Below, piece by piece: positions 29,535 to 38,418 of a DNA stretch of 38,418 nt. A program made the translations under genes and the position numbers. The stretch is from the NCBI GenBank assembly GCA_030645675.1, contig JAUSLQ010000037.1, positions 1 through 38,418 on the forward strand. Reading direction: 5' to 3'. The stretch is from Actinomycetota bacterium (GTDB taxonomy: Bacteria; Actinomycetota; Acidimicrobiia; Acidimicrobiales; Ilumatobacteraceae). The notes beneath the pieces are model-generated. The model was not told the origin of the DNA and did not search any database. It worked only from the letters and a program-made list of their open reading frames with translations. Position 1 is the stretch's first letter. Each line of letters opens with the position of its first letter.

Positions 29535-31862
29535 ATGAGCTCCCCGGTTGCTTCGCGTTTCGTCGGCTCGGCGGTCCACAGGAAGGAGGACCGCAGGCTG
29601 CTGACCGGCCACGGCCAGTACGTCGCCGATGCCTCGGCACCGCGCATGGTGCACGCCGCCTTCCTCCGCAGCGACGTGGCCAAGGCGCGCCTGAACAGCG
29701 TGAACATCGAGGCTGCGAAAGCCGCCCCCGGTGTCGTCGCCGTGTTCCTGTGGTCCGACTTCCACGAGAAGTTCGGCGAGGCGTGGCACGCGATGCTCGG
29801 GCAGGAGCTCGTCGTCCCGCCCCCGCTCGCGATCACCGACGTGCGCTACGTGGGCGACCCGATCGCCTTGGTCGTGGCCACCTCCCGTGCCCTTGCCGAA
29901 GACGCCTGTGGCCTCATCGAGGTCGAGTACGAGCCCGAGCAGGCGACCGTCGACTACGCGACTGCCGCAGCGGACAGCAACGTCGTGCATGCCGCCTGGG
30001 GCCTGCCGTCGAACGTGATGGTGGCGGTGCCGTTCACCCCGATGTCGGCCGACCTCGACGAGACGTTCGGCTCGGTGGAGCACGTCGTCGAGACCACCAT
30101 CGTGCAGAACCGCTACCTGTGCGTACCGATGGAGACCCGCGGCGTACTGGCCTCCTGGACGCCCGGCCTCGAGGAGCTCGATCTCATCGTGGCCACGCAG
30201 TCGGTGCACGAGACAAGGAACTTCTTCGCCAGGTACCTCGGCCTCGACGAGGGCGCCGTGCGCGTCACCGCCCGCGACGTGGGCGGCGGCTTCGGTCAGA
30301 AGATGTTCGTGTTCCGCGAGGAGTGCGCCGTCGTGCTGGCGACGAAGCTGCTCGGTCGCCCGGTGAAGTGGATCGAAGATCGTCTCGAGAACCTCATCAG
30401 TGCCGGCCACTCACGCAACGAGCTCGGCCACGTCCGCATGGCCATCAGCGCCGACGGCGTGATCGAGGCGATCACCGTCGACCACGTCGCCGATGTCGGC
30501 GCGTACACCCCCTGCCCCGCCGTGATGGACCCCACGCTGCTGCCGGGGCCGTACCGCATCCCGCGTCTGGGCTTCTCCACCCAGATGGTGTGGACGAACA
30601 CGATGGGCAAGGCGGCATACCGCGGCCCCTGGATGTTCGAGACGACCGCCCGCGAGATGGCCATCGACGTCGCCGCCCGCCAGATCGGGATGGATCCTGC
30701 GGAACTGCGTCGTCGCAACCTCCTCTCGCTCCCCGAGCTGCCGTTCACGTCGCCCGGCGGGAAGGTCTTCCAGGAGATCACTCCGCTCGAGACGCTCGAG
30801 CAGGCGCTGGGCATGCTCGGCTACGACGAGTTCCGCAAAGAGCAGGCGGCGGCCCGCGAGCAGGGTCGCTGGCTGGGCGTCGGCATCTGCGTCTACGTCG
30901 AGCCCACCTCCATGGAGCAGTCGACGCTCGGTACCGAGGGGGCCACCATCCGCATCGAGTCCAGCGGCAAGGTCGTTGCCTTCCTCAGCACCACATCGCA
31001 CGGCCAGAGCATCGAGACGACGATGGCCCAGATCATCGCCGACGACCTCGGCGTCAGCTACGACGATGTCACTGTCGTGCAGGCCGACACCCAGTCCACG
31101 CCGTACGGCCCCGGCACCGGCGGCAGCCGAACCGCAGTGATCGCCGGTGGTGCCGCTCACGATGCGGCCGTCGCAGTTCGCGACAAGGTCCTCGGCATCG
31201 CGGCCCACATGATGGAAGCCGCCCCGGAAGACCTGGAGATCGCCGAAGGCGTCGTGGCTGTGCGTGGCACACCGGATCGATCGCTCACCATCAAGGAAGT
31301 GGCCACACAGGCGTACACCAACGCCCACACGCTGCCGGTCGAGATGGCGGGCGGCCTCGAGGCCACCATCCGCTTCAAGCCGAAGCGCTTCCCCACGTGG
31401 TCGAACGCCACTCATGTCTGCGTCGTCGAGATCGACCCCGACACGTTCATCCCGCGCATCCTCCGCTACATCGTGTCCGAGGACTGCGGCAAGATGATCA
31501 ACCCGCAGGTGGTCGAAGGCCAGATCTTCGGCGGTGTCGTCCAAGGCCTTGGCGGCGTGCTCTACGAAGACTTCCGCTACGACCAGGACGGCAACCCGCA
31601 GACCACCACGTTCCTCGACTACCTGCTGCCCACCACGGGCGAGGCGCCGAAGATCGAGATCGGCCACATCGAATCGGTGTCCACCACCAACCCAGGTGGC
31701 TTCAAGGGAATGGGTGAGGGTGGGGCGATCGGCGCACACGCAGCGGTGGCCAACGCCGTGGGCGACGCACTCGCCCACCTCGGCGTGAACGTCACCAGCA
31801 CGCCGCTCGGCCCGGAGCAGATCTTCCAACTCGTGCAAGCCACCAAGAAGGAGCGCGCGTGA
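29535..31862 (+). CDS. Molybdenum hydroxylase large subunit, CoxL-like, not CO dehydrogenase
   Basis: 775 residues of the xanthine dehydrogenase/CO dehydrogenase large-subunit family. DVGGGFGQKMF binds the molybdopterin cytosine dinucleotide and GMGEGGAIGA near the C-terminus holds the catalytic Glu. The active-site loop is A361-Y-R-G-P-W366; genuine CO dehydrogenase has AYRCSFR, whose Cys binds copper, and BMS/form II proteins have AYRGAGR. It is therefore a hydroxylase of an organic substrate, adding water-derived oxygen to a ring or acyl carbon. The GTGA overlap with the FAD subunit gene shows one operon; the order large-medium-small is typical of one actinobacterial subgroup. Confidence 0.94.
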   Translation: MSSPVASRFVGSAVHRKEDRRLLTGHGQYVADASAPRMVHAAFLRSDVAKARLNSVNIEAAKAAPGVVAVFLWSDFHEKFGEAWHAMLGQELVVPPPLAITDVRYVGDPIALVVATSRALAEDACGLIEVEYEPEQATVDYATAAADSNVVHAAWGLPSNVMVAVPFTPMSADLDETFGSVEHVVETTIVQNRYLCVPMETRGVLASWTPGLEELDLIVATQSVHETRNFFARYLGLDEGAVRVTARDVGGGFGQKMFVFREECAVVLATKLLGRPVKWIEDRLENLISAGHSRNELGHVRMAISADGVIEAITVDHVADVGAYTPCPAVMDPTLLPGPYRIPRLGFSTQMVWTNTMGKAAYRGPWMFETTAREMAIDVAARQIGMDPAELRRRNLLSLPELPFTSPGGKVFQEITPLETLEQALGMLGYDEFRKEQAAAREQGRWLGVGICVYVEPTSMEQSTLGTEGATIRIESSGKVVAFLSTTSHGQSIETTMAQIIADDLGVSYDDVTVVQADTQSTPYGPGTGGSRTAVIAGGAAHDAAVAVRDKVLGIAAHMMEAAPEDLEIAEGVVAVRGTPDRSLTIKEVATQAYTNAHTLPVEMAGGLEATIRFKPKRFPTWSNATHVCVVEIDPDTFIPRILRYIVSEDCGKMINPQVVEGQIFGGVVQGLGGVLYEDFRYDQDGNPQTTTFLDYLLPTTGEAPKIEIGHIESVSTTNPGGFKGMGEGGAIGAHAAVANAVGDALAHLGVNVTSTPLGPEQIFQLVQATKKERA

Positions 31863-32715
31863 AGCCGAGCCAGTTCCAGCACCATGCACCCGAGCAGATC
31901 GACGAAGTCGTCGGCCTGCTCGCGGAGTACGGCGACGACGCCAAGGTGCTCGCCGGTGGTCAGAGCCTGATCCCGATGATGGCGTTGCGCATGGCGGCCT
32001 ACCCGCACCTGGTCGACATCGCACGGGTCGCCTCCCTGTCGACGATCTCCGCATCGGCGGGCGCGGTGCGCGTGGGTGCGATGGTTCGCCAGTCGCGTGC
32101 CGAGCGCGACGCCTCCGTGGCGAAGGTGCCGCTGCTCGCCAAGGCCATCCCGCACATCGGCCACTTCCAGATCCGCAGCCGCGGCACGGTCGGCGGTTCC
32201 ATCGCCCACGCCGACCCCGCCAGCGAGCTGCCGGCCGTTGCGCTGGCGCTCGACGCCCGCATCGAGGCCACCGGCCCGGGCGGTGTGCGGCACATCGATG
32301 CGTCGGAGTTCTTCCTCTCCACATGGCAGACGGCGCTGGATGACGGTGAGATACTCAGTGCGGTCGAGTTCCCGCTGTGGGGCGCCAACTCCGGTTTCGC
32401 TGTCGAGGAGATCGCGCGGCGCAAGGGCGACTTCGCCCTCATCGGCGCGCTCGCCGGCGTCACGCTCGACGGTGCTCGGGTGGCTCGCGCCTGCATCACC
32501 ATGATCGGCGTCGGCTCGACGCCCATCCGCTGCCACGACGCCGAGGCCGCGCTCATCGCAGGTGGCGCTGACACCGACCTCGACGACATCGGCCGCATCG
32601 CCGCTGCCCCGCTCACCCCTGCCGACGACGTGCACGCCTCGGCCGAGTACCGCCAACACGTCAGCCCGGCCATCGTGCGCCGCGCGCTGACCGCCGCCTT
32701 GAAGGAGGCCCGCTC

Positions 32716-32719
<4 letters not shown>
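31859..32719 (+). CDS. Molybdenum hydroxylase FAD subunit (CoxM-like)
   Basis: 286 residues from a GTG overlapping the large-subunit stop (GTGA). LAGGQSLIPMMALRM and RGTVGGSIAHADPASELP are the two FAD-binding motifs of the CoxM/FAD_binding_5 family, and the C-terminal domain is the CO_deh_flav_C fold. It passes electrons from the Fe-S subunit to FAD and then to an acceptor. The stop overlaps the small-subunit start (ATGA). No assembly factors (CoxD, CoxF, CoxG) are present in the window. Confidence 0.94.
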
Positions 32720-33198
<479 letters not shown>

Positions 33199-33249
33199 CG
33201 AGCGGGCCGGCTGGCTCCCCGCCGATCACGGCCGACCGAACGGGAAGAG

Positions 33250-33255
33250 TACACT
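33250..33255 (+). promoter_or_regulatory. -10 box of the crotonase gene, leaderless start
   Basis: TACACT in GAGTACACT, 6 bases before the ATG at 33262. No ribosome site is visible. The -35 is weak. It implies separate expression from the molybdenum hydroxylase operon. Confidence 0.45.
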
Positions 33256-33261
33256 GATCCC

Positions 33262-34098
33262 ATGGATGAAGCTCCCGCCGACCGCGGCCCCACCGACGAC
33301 GAACCCGAACTGCTGGTGACCCGTTCCGGTGCTGTCACCACGATCACGCTCAACCGGCCACGACGGAAGAACGCGCTCACCAGCGGCATGGTCACCGGCA
33401 TCATCGAGGCGATCCGCGCCGCCGGCGACGACGACGAAACCCGCGTGGTGCTGATTACGGCCAACGGCGACGACTTCTGCGCCGGGATGGACCTGGTGCA
33501 GTCCAACGACACCAGCAGCGCGCCCACCAAGCCGCGCATCGGGCACCTCCAACGCCGCATGCAGGTCGGTGCCCACGACATGATCCTGGAGCTCGACGCC
33601 GTGCAGTTGCCAGTCGTCGCCGCCGTGCGCGGCTGGGCCGCAGGTGTGGGCAACATGCTGGCCCTCAGCGCCGACGTCGTCGTGGCCACACCCTCCACCA
33701 AGTTCTGGGTCCCGTTCGTCACCAAGGGGTTCAGCCCCGACAGTGGCAACACCTGGTTGCTGCCCCGCCTGGTCGGCCTGGCGCGGGCGAAGGAGATGGT
33801 GCTCCGTGGCGAGCCGATCGACGGCACCAGGGCCGCCGAGTGGGGGCTCATCGGCCGCTGCGTGGCAGAGGACGAGTTGGATGCGGCGGTGGCCGACGTG
33901 GTGAACGGGTTCGCCAAGGCGGCGACGATCTCCGTAGGCCTGGCCAAGACGCTGATGCACAACAACCTCGGCGCCGATCTGCGCACCGCATTGCACAACG
34001 AGGCGATCCACGAAGAGCTGGCGCTACGGTCCGACGACTTCAAGGAGGGCATGCGCTCGTTCGCGCAACGACGCCCGCCGGACTACACCGGGCGCTGA
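33262..34098 (+). CDS. Crotonase-fold protein, PaaG-like isomerase/hydratase
   Basis: 278 residues. FCAGMDL near residue 72 and GWAAGVGNMLALSADV (oxyanion hole) are crotonase motifs. The two catalytic Glu of classical enoyl-CoA hydratase are absent: the first position is Asn in GVGNML, and the second lies in GFSPDSGNTW, where Asp is found as in PaaG (1,2-epoxyphenylacetyl-CoA isomerase). It is therefore more likely an isomerase or unusual hydratase of an enoyl-CoA. The second crotonase follows after 14 bases. It is probably leaderless. Confidence 0.9.
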   Translation: MDEAPADRGPTDDEPELLVTRSGAVTTITLNRPRRKNALTSGMVTGIIEAIRAAGDDDETRVVLITANGDDFCAGMDLVQSNDTSSAPTKPRIGHLQRRMQVGAHDMILELDAVQLPVVAAVRGWAAGVGNMLALSADVVVATPSTKFWVPFVTKGFSPDSGNTWLLPRLVGLARAKEMVLRGEPIDGTRAAEWGLIGRCVAEDELDAAVADVVNGFAKAATISVGLAKTLMHNNLGADLRTALHNEAIHEELALRSDDFKEGMRSFAQRRPPDYTGR

Positions 34099-34112
34099 CG
34101 CGGACCACTGCC

Positions 34113-34898
34113 ATGGCCGATGCCATCACCATCACCGTCGAGGACCACATCGCGCTCGTGACACTCGACCGCCCGCCGGTCAACGCGGTCGACCGCGCCA
34201 CGCTGGCGGCCATTCGCGATGCATTCCGTTCACTGGACGACCGTCGCGACGTACGCGCTGCGGTGTTCACCGCCACGGGCACACGCGCCTTCATGGGCGG
34301 GGCCGACCTCGATTCCGTCGCCGACGGCGGTGGCCTCGACGCACGGCTGGCCACCGACGTCACCGACAGCGGGCGCGTGGCGCGCGACGCGATGTGGGCC
34401 ATCACCGACTGTGCCGTGCCCGTCGTCGGCGCGATCAACGGCCCGGCCGTGGGCGCCGGTCTCGCGTTCGCCACCTGCTGCGACATCCTGCTGGCAGCCG
34501 ATCATGCATGGTTCGGTGCGTTGGAGATCAACGTCGGGCTGCTCGGCGCCAGCGCGCACCTGCTGCAGCTGGTGGGCCGCCACAAGGCCCGGGAGATGTT
34601 CCTGCTCGGCGAGAAGGTGTCTGCGGCAGAGCTGCACGACCTCGGTGTCATCCGCCAGGTGGTGCCCTCCGTCCAACTGCTGCCGGCAGCGATGGCGGTC
34701 GCCGCTCGGCTCGCGGCGAAGAGCCCCATTGCGATGCGGCTGGCCAAGGAGTCGATCAATCGGATCGAAGGCCTCACTCTCAAGGATGGCTACCGCACCG
34801 AACAGGACTACACCAACCGCCTGCTCGGCTTCGAGGACAGCGCCGAGGCACGCGATGCGTTCAAGGACAAGCGTCAGCCGGACTGGAAGTGGAGGTGA
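34113..34898 (+). CDS. Crotonase-fold protein without the canonical Glu pair
   Basis: 261 residues. GPAVGAGLAFATCCDI is the oxyanion segment and GALEINVGLLGASAHLLQL the second catalytic region; where hydratases carry Glu, this protein has Ala and Gly. Crotonases of this form are known in acyl-CoA isomerisation, dehalogenation or hydrolase reactions and are common beside FadE genes in actinobacteria. The C-terminal part (YRTEQDYTNRLLGFEDSAEA) is standard. It shares a transcript with the upstream crotonase and the kinase-like gene, whose ribosome site lies across its stop codon. Confidence 0.88.
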   Translation: MADAITITVEDHIALVTLDRPPVNAVDRATLAAIRDAFRSLDDRRDVRAAVFTATGTRAFMGGADLDSVADGGGLDARLATDVTDSGRVARDAMWAITDCAVPVVGAINGPAVGAGLAFATCCDILLAADHAWFGALEINVGLLGASAHLLQLVGRHKAREMFLLGEKVSAAELHDLGVIRQVVPSVQLLPAAMAVAARLAAKSPIAMRLAKESINRIEGLTLKDGYRTEQDYTNRLLGFEDSAEARDAFKDKRQPDWKWR

Positions 34899-34905
34899 GC
34901 CGAAG

Positions 34906-36051
34906 GTGAGCGCAGAGCAGTCGCGAACAGCCACGACACATCTGGCCACCGGACGTGCCGGCGATGCGGTGGCGCCCCTGACGGATGTGCATGGGTTGAC
35001 CGCGTCCTGGATGACCGAGGCCTTGCGCGTGGAGCACCCCGGTGTGGAGGTGACCAGCCTGCACCTGGGGTCCATTCGCCACGGCTCCGAGTCCACGGTG
35101 CGCGTCCTGCTCGACTACAACCGCGCCGGCCACGAACACCGACTGCCGCCCACGATGTACGTCAAGGGCCAGCTGGGCTCTCGCACAACCGAAGGCATTC
35201 TCGGCCCGATGACACACACCGAGGCCCGGTTCTTCCAGGACGTCGCTCCGCTGCTGCCCGGCCTCAACACCCCCGGTTGCCACTTCGCCTCGGTCGGTGC
35301 CGACGGCCGCTCCACAATCGTCATGGAAGACCTCCTCGCCCGTAACGCCATCCTCGCCACCGCCGGTACCACGGTTGCCGCTGCGACGGCCTACCGAGTG
35401 GCCGAACAGCTCGCCCAGGTGCACGCGTTGTGGTTCGATGCATCCGAGCTGCACACCGTCGACTGGCTGGCCGGCAGTTCCGCCGGCGACTTCGACATCG
35501 ATCGCATGGCCGAGCAGGAGACCGCCATCTTCGGCTCGTTCAAAGAAGGCTGGTGGGCGCGACGCACCCAGCTGCCGCACTGCGAGTTCTTGCCTTCCGA
35601 GTTACTCGACCGGAACGTCGTCAAGCGGGCGCTGGTCAACAAGTACCGCAGCGAGGGGGCGCTGCCGCAGTGTCTGATCCACGGCGACCCGCACCTGGGC
35701 AACACGTTCTTCAGCGCCGACGGCACACCGGGCCTGTACGACTGGTCGCCGATGGCAGGCCGTTGGGGCAACGACCTCAACTATGCGATCGTGGGGTCGC
35801 TCGAGGTCGACGAACGTCGCGAGCACGAGCAGCCGATCCTTCGCCACTACCTCCACCACCTGGCGCTGCACGGTGGCCCCCAGATCCCGTGGGACGAAGC
35901 GTGGTTGTCGTGGAGGCGCCAGACGATTCACGGGTTCATGTACATGCTGTGCAGTCCTCGGCAACAGCCCGAGGACTTGATCGCGCTGCAGACGCTGCGG
36001 TTCGGATGGGACGCGATCGACAACGACATGCTGAGCGCGCTGGGCGACTGA
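34906..36051 (+). CDS. APH/ecdysteroid-kinase-like phosphotransferase
   Basis: 381 residues from a GTG at 34906 with GGAGG 10 bases upstream. The catalytic loop is H259-G-D261-P-H-L-G-N266 and the metal-binding Asp279 is in LYDWSP, matching aminoglycoside phosphotransferase/CHK-like kinases. In bacteria these genes often accompany acyl-CoA dehydrogenase clusters; relatives include the kinase domain of ACAD10 and LvaA, which phosphorylate 4-hydroxyacyl-CoA so that the hydroxyl can be removed or moved. Whether this one does so is inference. It ends 17 bases before the LivF gene, in convergent orientation, with no obvious terminator. Confidence 0.88.
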   Translation: MSAEQSRTATTHLATGRAGDAVAPLTDVHGLTASWMTEALRVEHPGVEVTSLHLGSIRHGSESTVRVLLDYNRAGHEHRLPPTMYVKGQLGSRTTEGILGPMTHTEARFFQDVAPLLPGLNTPGCHFASVGADGRSTIVMEDLLARNAILATAGTTVAAATAYRVAEQLAQVHALWFDASELHTVDWLAGSSAGDFDIDRMAEQETAIFGSFKEGWWARRTQLPHCEFLPSELLDRNVVKRALVNKYRSEGALPQCLIHGDPHLGNTFFSADGTPGLYDWSPMAGRWGNDLNYAIVGSLEVDERREHEQPILRHYLHHLALHGGPQIPWDEAWLSWRRQTIHGFMYMLCSPRQQPEDLIALQTLRFGWDAIDNDMLSALGD

Positions 36052-36068
36052 ATCGGTCGCTGCCCTGC

Positions 36069-36785
36069 TCAGTCAGAGCCGAGGTAGCGATTGAAGACGT
36101 CGTCCTTCTCCAACTCGCCCGGCGTTCCCGAGAAGACGAACTCACCTCGGTTCATCACGTACACCCGTGACGCGAGTGCGAGTGCACGCGTGATGAACTG
36201 ATCGACGATCAACAACGCGGCGCCCTCGTCCGCGACCTGACGCAGGAAGCGGAAGATCTCGTCAACCAGGATCGGGGCGAGGCCCAGCGATGCCTCGTCG
36301 ACGAGGATCAGCTTCGGATTGTGAGCGTACGCCCGCGCCATTGACAGCATCTGCTGCTGGCCACCGCTCATCGATCCGGCGCGCTGGTTGAGGCGCTGCC
36401 CGAGGATGGGGAACGCCGCCGTGCACCGCTCGATCAACTCGTCCTCGTGATGCGGCCCGGCCTGCAGCTGCAGGTTCTCCCGCACGGTGAGGTGGCGGAA
36501 TATGCCGCGACCCTCTGGGATGTGACACAACCCACGCTTCGCCCGCTCGCTGGTCGGGAGCTTGGTGATGTCGTCGCCCCCGAAGCGCACCACGCCCCGT
36601 GTCGGCCGTACCAGGCCGGACACGGTCTTCAACAGGGTCGACTTGCCGGCACCGTTCGGCCCCAGCAGCGCTGTCACGGACCCGGCAGGGACCGTGAGAT
36701 CGATGTTGCGCAAGATGGTGGTGGTGCCGTAACCGCTCGTGATACCAACGAGTTCGAGGGAGTTCGTCTCGACCGACGTGTTCAT
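36069..36785 (-). CDS. livF: LivF-type ABC transporter ATPase
   Basis: 238 residues, normal for the second ATPase of branched-chain amino-acid-type importers. Walker A is GPNGAGKST, the signature is MSGGQQQM, Walker B is LILVDEASLGLAP, and LIVDQ replaces the usual VEQ of LivF, with Gln retained. It powers uptake of amino acids, short amides, urea or, in catabolic islands, aromatic and alicyclic acids. The ATG at 36785 overlaps the LivG stop (ATGA). LivH and the periplasmic binding protein are expected upstream, beyond 38418. Confidence 0.93.
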   Translation of the reverse strand: MNTSVETNSLELVGITSGYGTTTILRNIDLTVPAGSVTALLGPNGAGKSTLLKTVSGLVRPTRGVVRFGGDDITKLPTSERAKRGLCHIPEGRGIFRHLTVRENLQLQAGPHHEDELIERCTAAFPILGQRLNQRAGSMSGGQQQMLSMARAYAHNPKLILVDEASLGLAPILVDEIFRFLRQVADEGAALLIVDQFITRALALASRVYVMNRGEFVFSGTPGELEKDDVFNRYLGSD

Positions 36786-38418
36786 GACAGGTTCTCCTCG
36801 AACTCCTCGAGCACCTCGGCCTCAGAGCCGAGGTACGCGGCGCGGACGACCTCACTGGCCGAGACTTCGGCCGGCGTACCGTCGAAGATGGGTCGGCCGA
36901 AGTCGAGCACGTAGATGTAGCTGCACACACGCATCACCAGGGACATGTCGTGCTCGACGAGCAGAATGCCGCACCCACGGCTCTCGACCACGTGCAGCAG
37001 CACCTCCCCGAAGCGCACCGTCTCCTCGCGGTCGAGGCCCGACGAAGGCTCGTCGAGGAGCAGCAGATCGAAGGGGCCCGCCAGGCACCGTGCGAGCTCG
37101 ACGAGGCGCCGCTCACCGGTGGAAAGGGTGCCGGCTTGTTGACCGGCAAGATGGCTGATGCCGCACAGGTCGAGCGATTGCGCCGTGCACTCCTTCATGG
37201 ACCTTCGCTCGTGGGGAGGAGCGATGATCTGACGAACGATGCGAGCGCCCACCTTCGGAGCCTCGTAGCCGAGCGCCACGTTCTCGCGAACGGTCAGTTC
37301 GTCACAGAGCTCCATCAGCTGGAACGTGCGGCCGAGGCCCATGCGTGCTCGGGCCGGTGCCGAACTGCGCGACACGTCTCGACCGTGGAAGCGGATGTCG
37401 CCCGCAACGTTGCGGTTGATACCGCTGATCGCGTTGAACGTCGTGGTCTTGCCCGCGCCGTTTGGTCCGATGAGTCCGGTGATCCGGCCCAGCGGGGCAC
37501 GCAGGCTGAAGTCGTCGACGGCGCGGATACCGCCGAACTGCACCCGCAGTTCGGCGACCTCGAGCCCAGGGCTGTCCGACGCCACCGATCTGATCGGACT
37601 CGTCGCCTCGGTCGACGCGTGCACCCGTTGACGGCCGAAGCGGCCGAAGAACGCAGCCAGCTTCGGAGACATCGACGGGTGACCACCCTGCAGCGCGATC
37701 AGGATCGCGAACAGACCGAACAGGGCGTTGAGCACGTTCGGGGTGCGGTCGCCCCCGATGTATCCGGGAATCACCGCGGTGATCGCGGCGAACACTGCGT
37801 ACCACGGCTCGCGGAACGGTGCGAGCGCCAGGATGGCGATCAGCACCAGCGAGTTGAACGGCTGGAAGACGGTCGTGGAACCATCGACCGTCGTCAGCGC
37901 CATGCCGTACATCACACCGGCCACGCCGGCCATGAACGCCGAGATGCAGAACACGATCACCTTCGTGACGCTGGTCGATAGGCCCAAAGTGGACACCGCC
38001 GCGGGACTGCCTGACAAGCCACGCAGCACGCGACCCAACCGCGACGACGAGATCATCGCGATGACGACTGCGCTGACCACCAGCACTGCCAGGATCACGT
38101 AGTAGCGCGTGTGCGGATCGGTCGAGCCGAACGGTGTGCGTATCTTGCGGCCTCCCGCGTACGAGAAGAACATCCAGTTCTGCGGAAAGAACAAGCGGGT
38201 GACAAGGATGGCAAACCCGTACGTGGCCAAGGCGAGGTACACACCGTGGAGGCGGATCGCAGGCAGCGCGACGAGCGCACCGACGGGTACTACCACCAAG
38301 CCGGCGAGGAACAGCGCCGGCAGCCAGGGAATCCCTGCGCCGACGGTGAACTGGGAGAACGCAGCCGCGCCGATCGCTGCGAAGGTTCCATGGCACAGCG
38401 ACACCTGGCCACTGGTCT
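36782..38418 (-). CDS. LivM-LivG fusion: permease plus ATPase, 5' end beyond window
   Basis: At least 545 codons. The LivM half (38418 to about 37640) has multiple hydrophobic segments, with TSGQVSLCHGTF near the edge corresponding to the GQLSLGH motif of LivM; Cys replaces Gly. A linker of about 25 residues leads to the LivG half (from about 37575): Walker A GPNGAGKTT, signature LSTGERRLVELA, Walker B LLLLDEPSSGLD and the switch His in VEHDMS. The GTG at 38404 is inside the permease motif and not a start; the frame is open to the edge. Permease and ATPase are usually separate; fusions are known in actinobacteria. Confidence 0.93.
   Translation of the reverse strand, partial: TSGQVSLCHGTFAAIGAAAFSQFTVGAGIPWLPALFLAGLVVVPVGALVALPAIRLHGVYLALATYGFAILVTRLFFPQNWMFFSYAGGRKIRTPFGSTDPHTRYYVILAVLVVSAVVIAMISSSRLGRVLRGLSGSPAAVSTLGLSTSVTKVIVFCISAFMAGVAGVMYGMALTTVDGSTTVFQPFNSLVLIAILALAPFREPWYAVFAAITAVIPGYIGGDRTPNVLNALFGLFAILIALQGGHPSMSPKLAAFFGRFGRQRVHASTEATSPIRSVASDSPGLEVAELRVQFGGIRAVDDFSLRAPLGRITGLIGPNGAGKTTTFNAISGINRNVAGDIRFHGRDVSRSSAPARARMGLGRTFQLMELCDELTVRENVALGYEAPKVGARIVRQIIAPPHERRSMKECTAQSLDLCGISHLAGQQAGTLSTGERRLVELARCLAGPFDLLLLDEPSSGLDREETVRFGEVLLHVVESRGCGILLVEHDMSLVMRVCSYIYVLDFGRPIFDGTPAEVSASEVVRAAYLGSEAEVLEEFEENLS

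Noticed and set aside
36782-38404. GTG at 38404 as start of the transporter gene
   Set aside because: The codons before it read TSGQ, completing the conserved LivM motif, so the frame continues beyond the window.

Overview
The window is GC-rich with dense, short-gapped genes. Its catabolic repertoire points to a high-GC actinobacterium: FadE-type acyl-CoA dehydrogenases, a DUF35/thiolase pair, a mycofactocin-type short-chain dehydrogenase (SDR), a KshA-like Rieske oxygenase and abundant TetR and FadR-type GntR regulators. The combination suggests Acidimicrobiia or a related uncultured lineage, but that placement is inference. No rRNA, tRNA, CRISPR array, transposase or phage gene was seen. 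Almost all of the window is protein coding, and no gene-free stretch exceeds 300 bases.

Layout. Positions 1-1803 (minus) hold the N-terminal part of an amidohydrolase, preceded by a four-copy 16-bp repeat, and an SDR. A GntR gene (1909-2691, plus) converges on a four-gene minus operon (6612 to 2705) encoding acyl-CoA dehydrogenase, HpaB-family flavoenzyme, FabG-like SDR and TetR. Divergent from that operon is a Rieske oxygenase-TetR pair (6735-8320). Two more amidohydrolases (8334-9536, 10322-11446, both minus) flank another TetR gene. A plus-strand run follows (11544-16522): DUF35 protein, catalytic-Cys-less thiolase homologue, double-length CoA-transferase and mycofactocin-type SDR. A minus run (19048 to 16523) holds a HAD protein, alpha/beta hydrolase, SDR and a possible alcohol dehydrogenase relic. 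A plus run (19146-22907) holds acyl-CoA dehydrogenase, PPOX protein, double-hotdog dehydratase and NUDIX hydrolase. Then come an acyl-CoA ligase (minus), a double-length GntR regulator (plus), three SDRs and a TetR, a three-subunit molybdenum hydroxylase, two crotonases and an APH-like kinase. The window ends in a LivF gene and a LivM-LivG fusion (minus) that runs off the edge.

How the genes may work together (inference). A branched-chain-amino-acid-type ABC transporter could import a carboxylic acid. The AMP-dependent ligase or the CoA-transferase would activate it. The Rieske enzyme, HpaB-type flavoenzyme and molybdenum hydroxylase could oxygenate or hydroxylate it. Acyl-CoA dehydrogenases, MaoC/FAS1-type dehydratase, crotonases and SDRs would run beta-oxidation-like steps. 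The DUF35/thiolase pair could perform a retro-aldol C-C cleavage, as ChsH2/Ltp2-type partners do in steroid side-chain catabolism, and the hydrolases would open rings or release products. The substrate cannot be read from the sequence; a steroid, terpenoid or alicyclic/aromatic acid is the best guess.

Regulation. Several starts sit only 6-9 bases downstream of a -10 hexamer, which predicts leaderless mRNAs. The clearest case is the acyl-CoA dehydrogenase at 6612, whose -35 and spacer lie within a 25-bp near-perfect dyad. Two divergent gene pairs share overlapping back-to-back -10 boxes.
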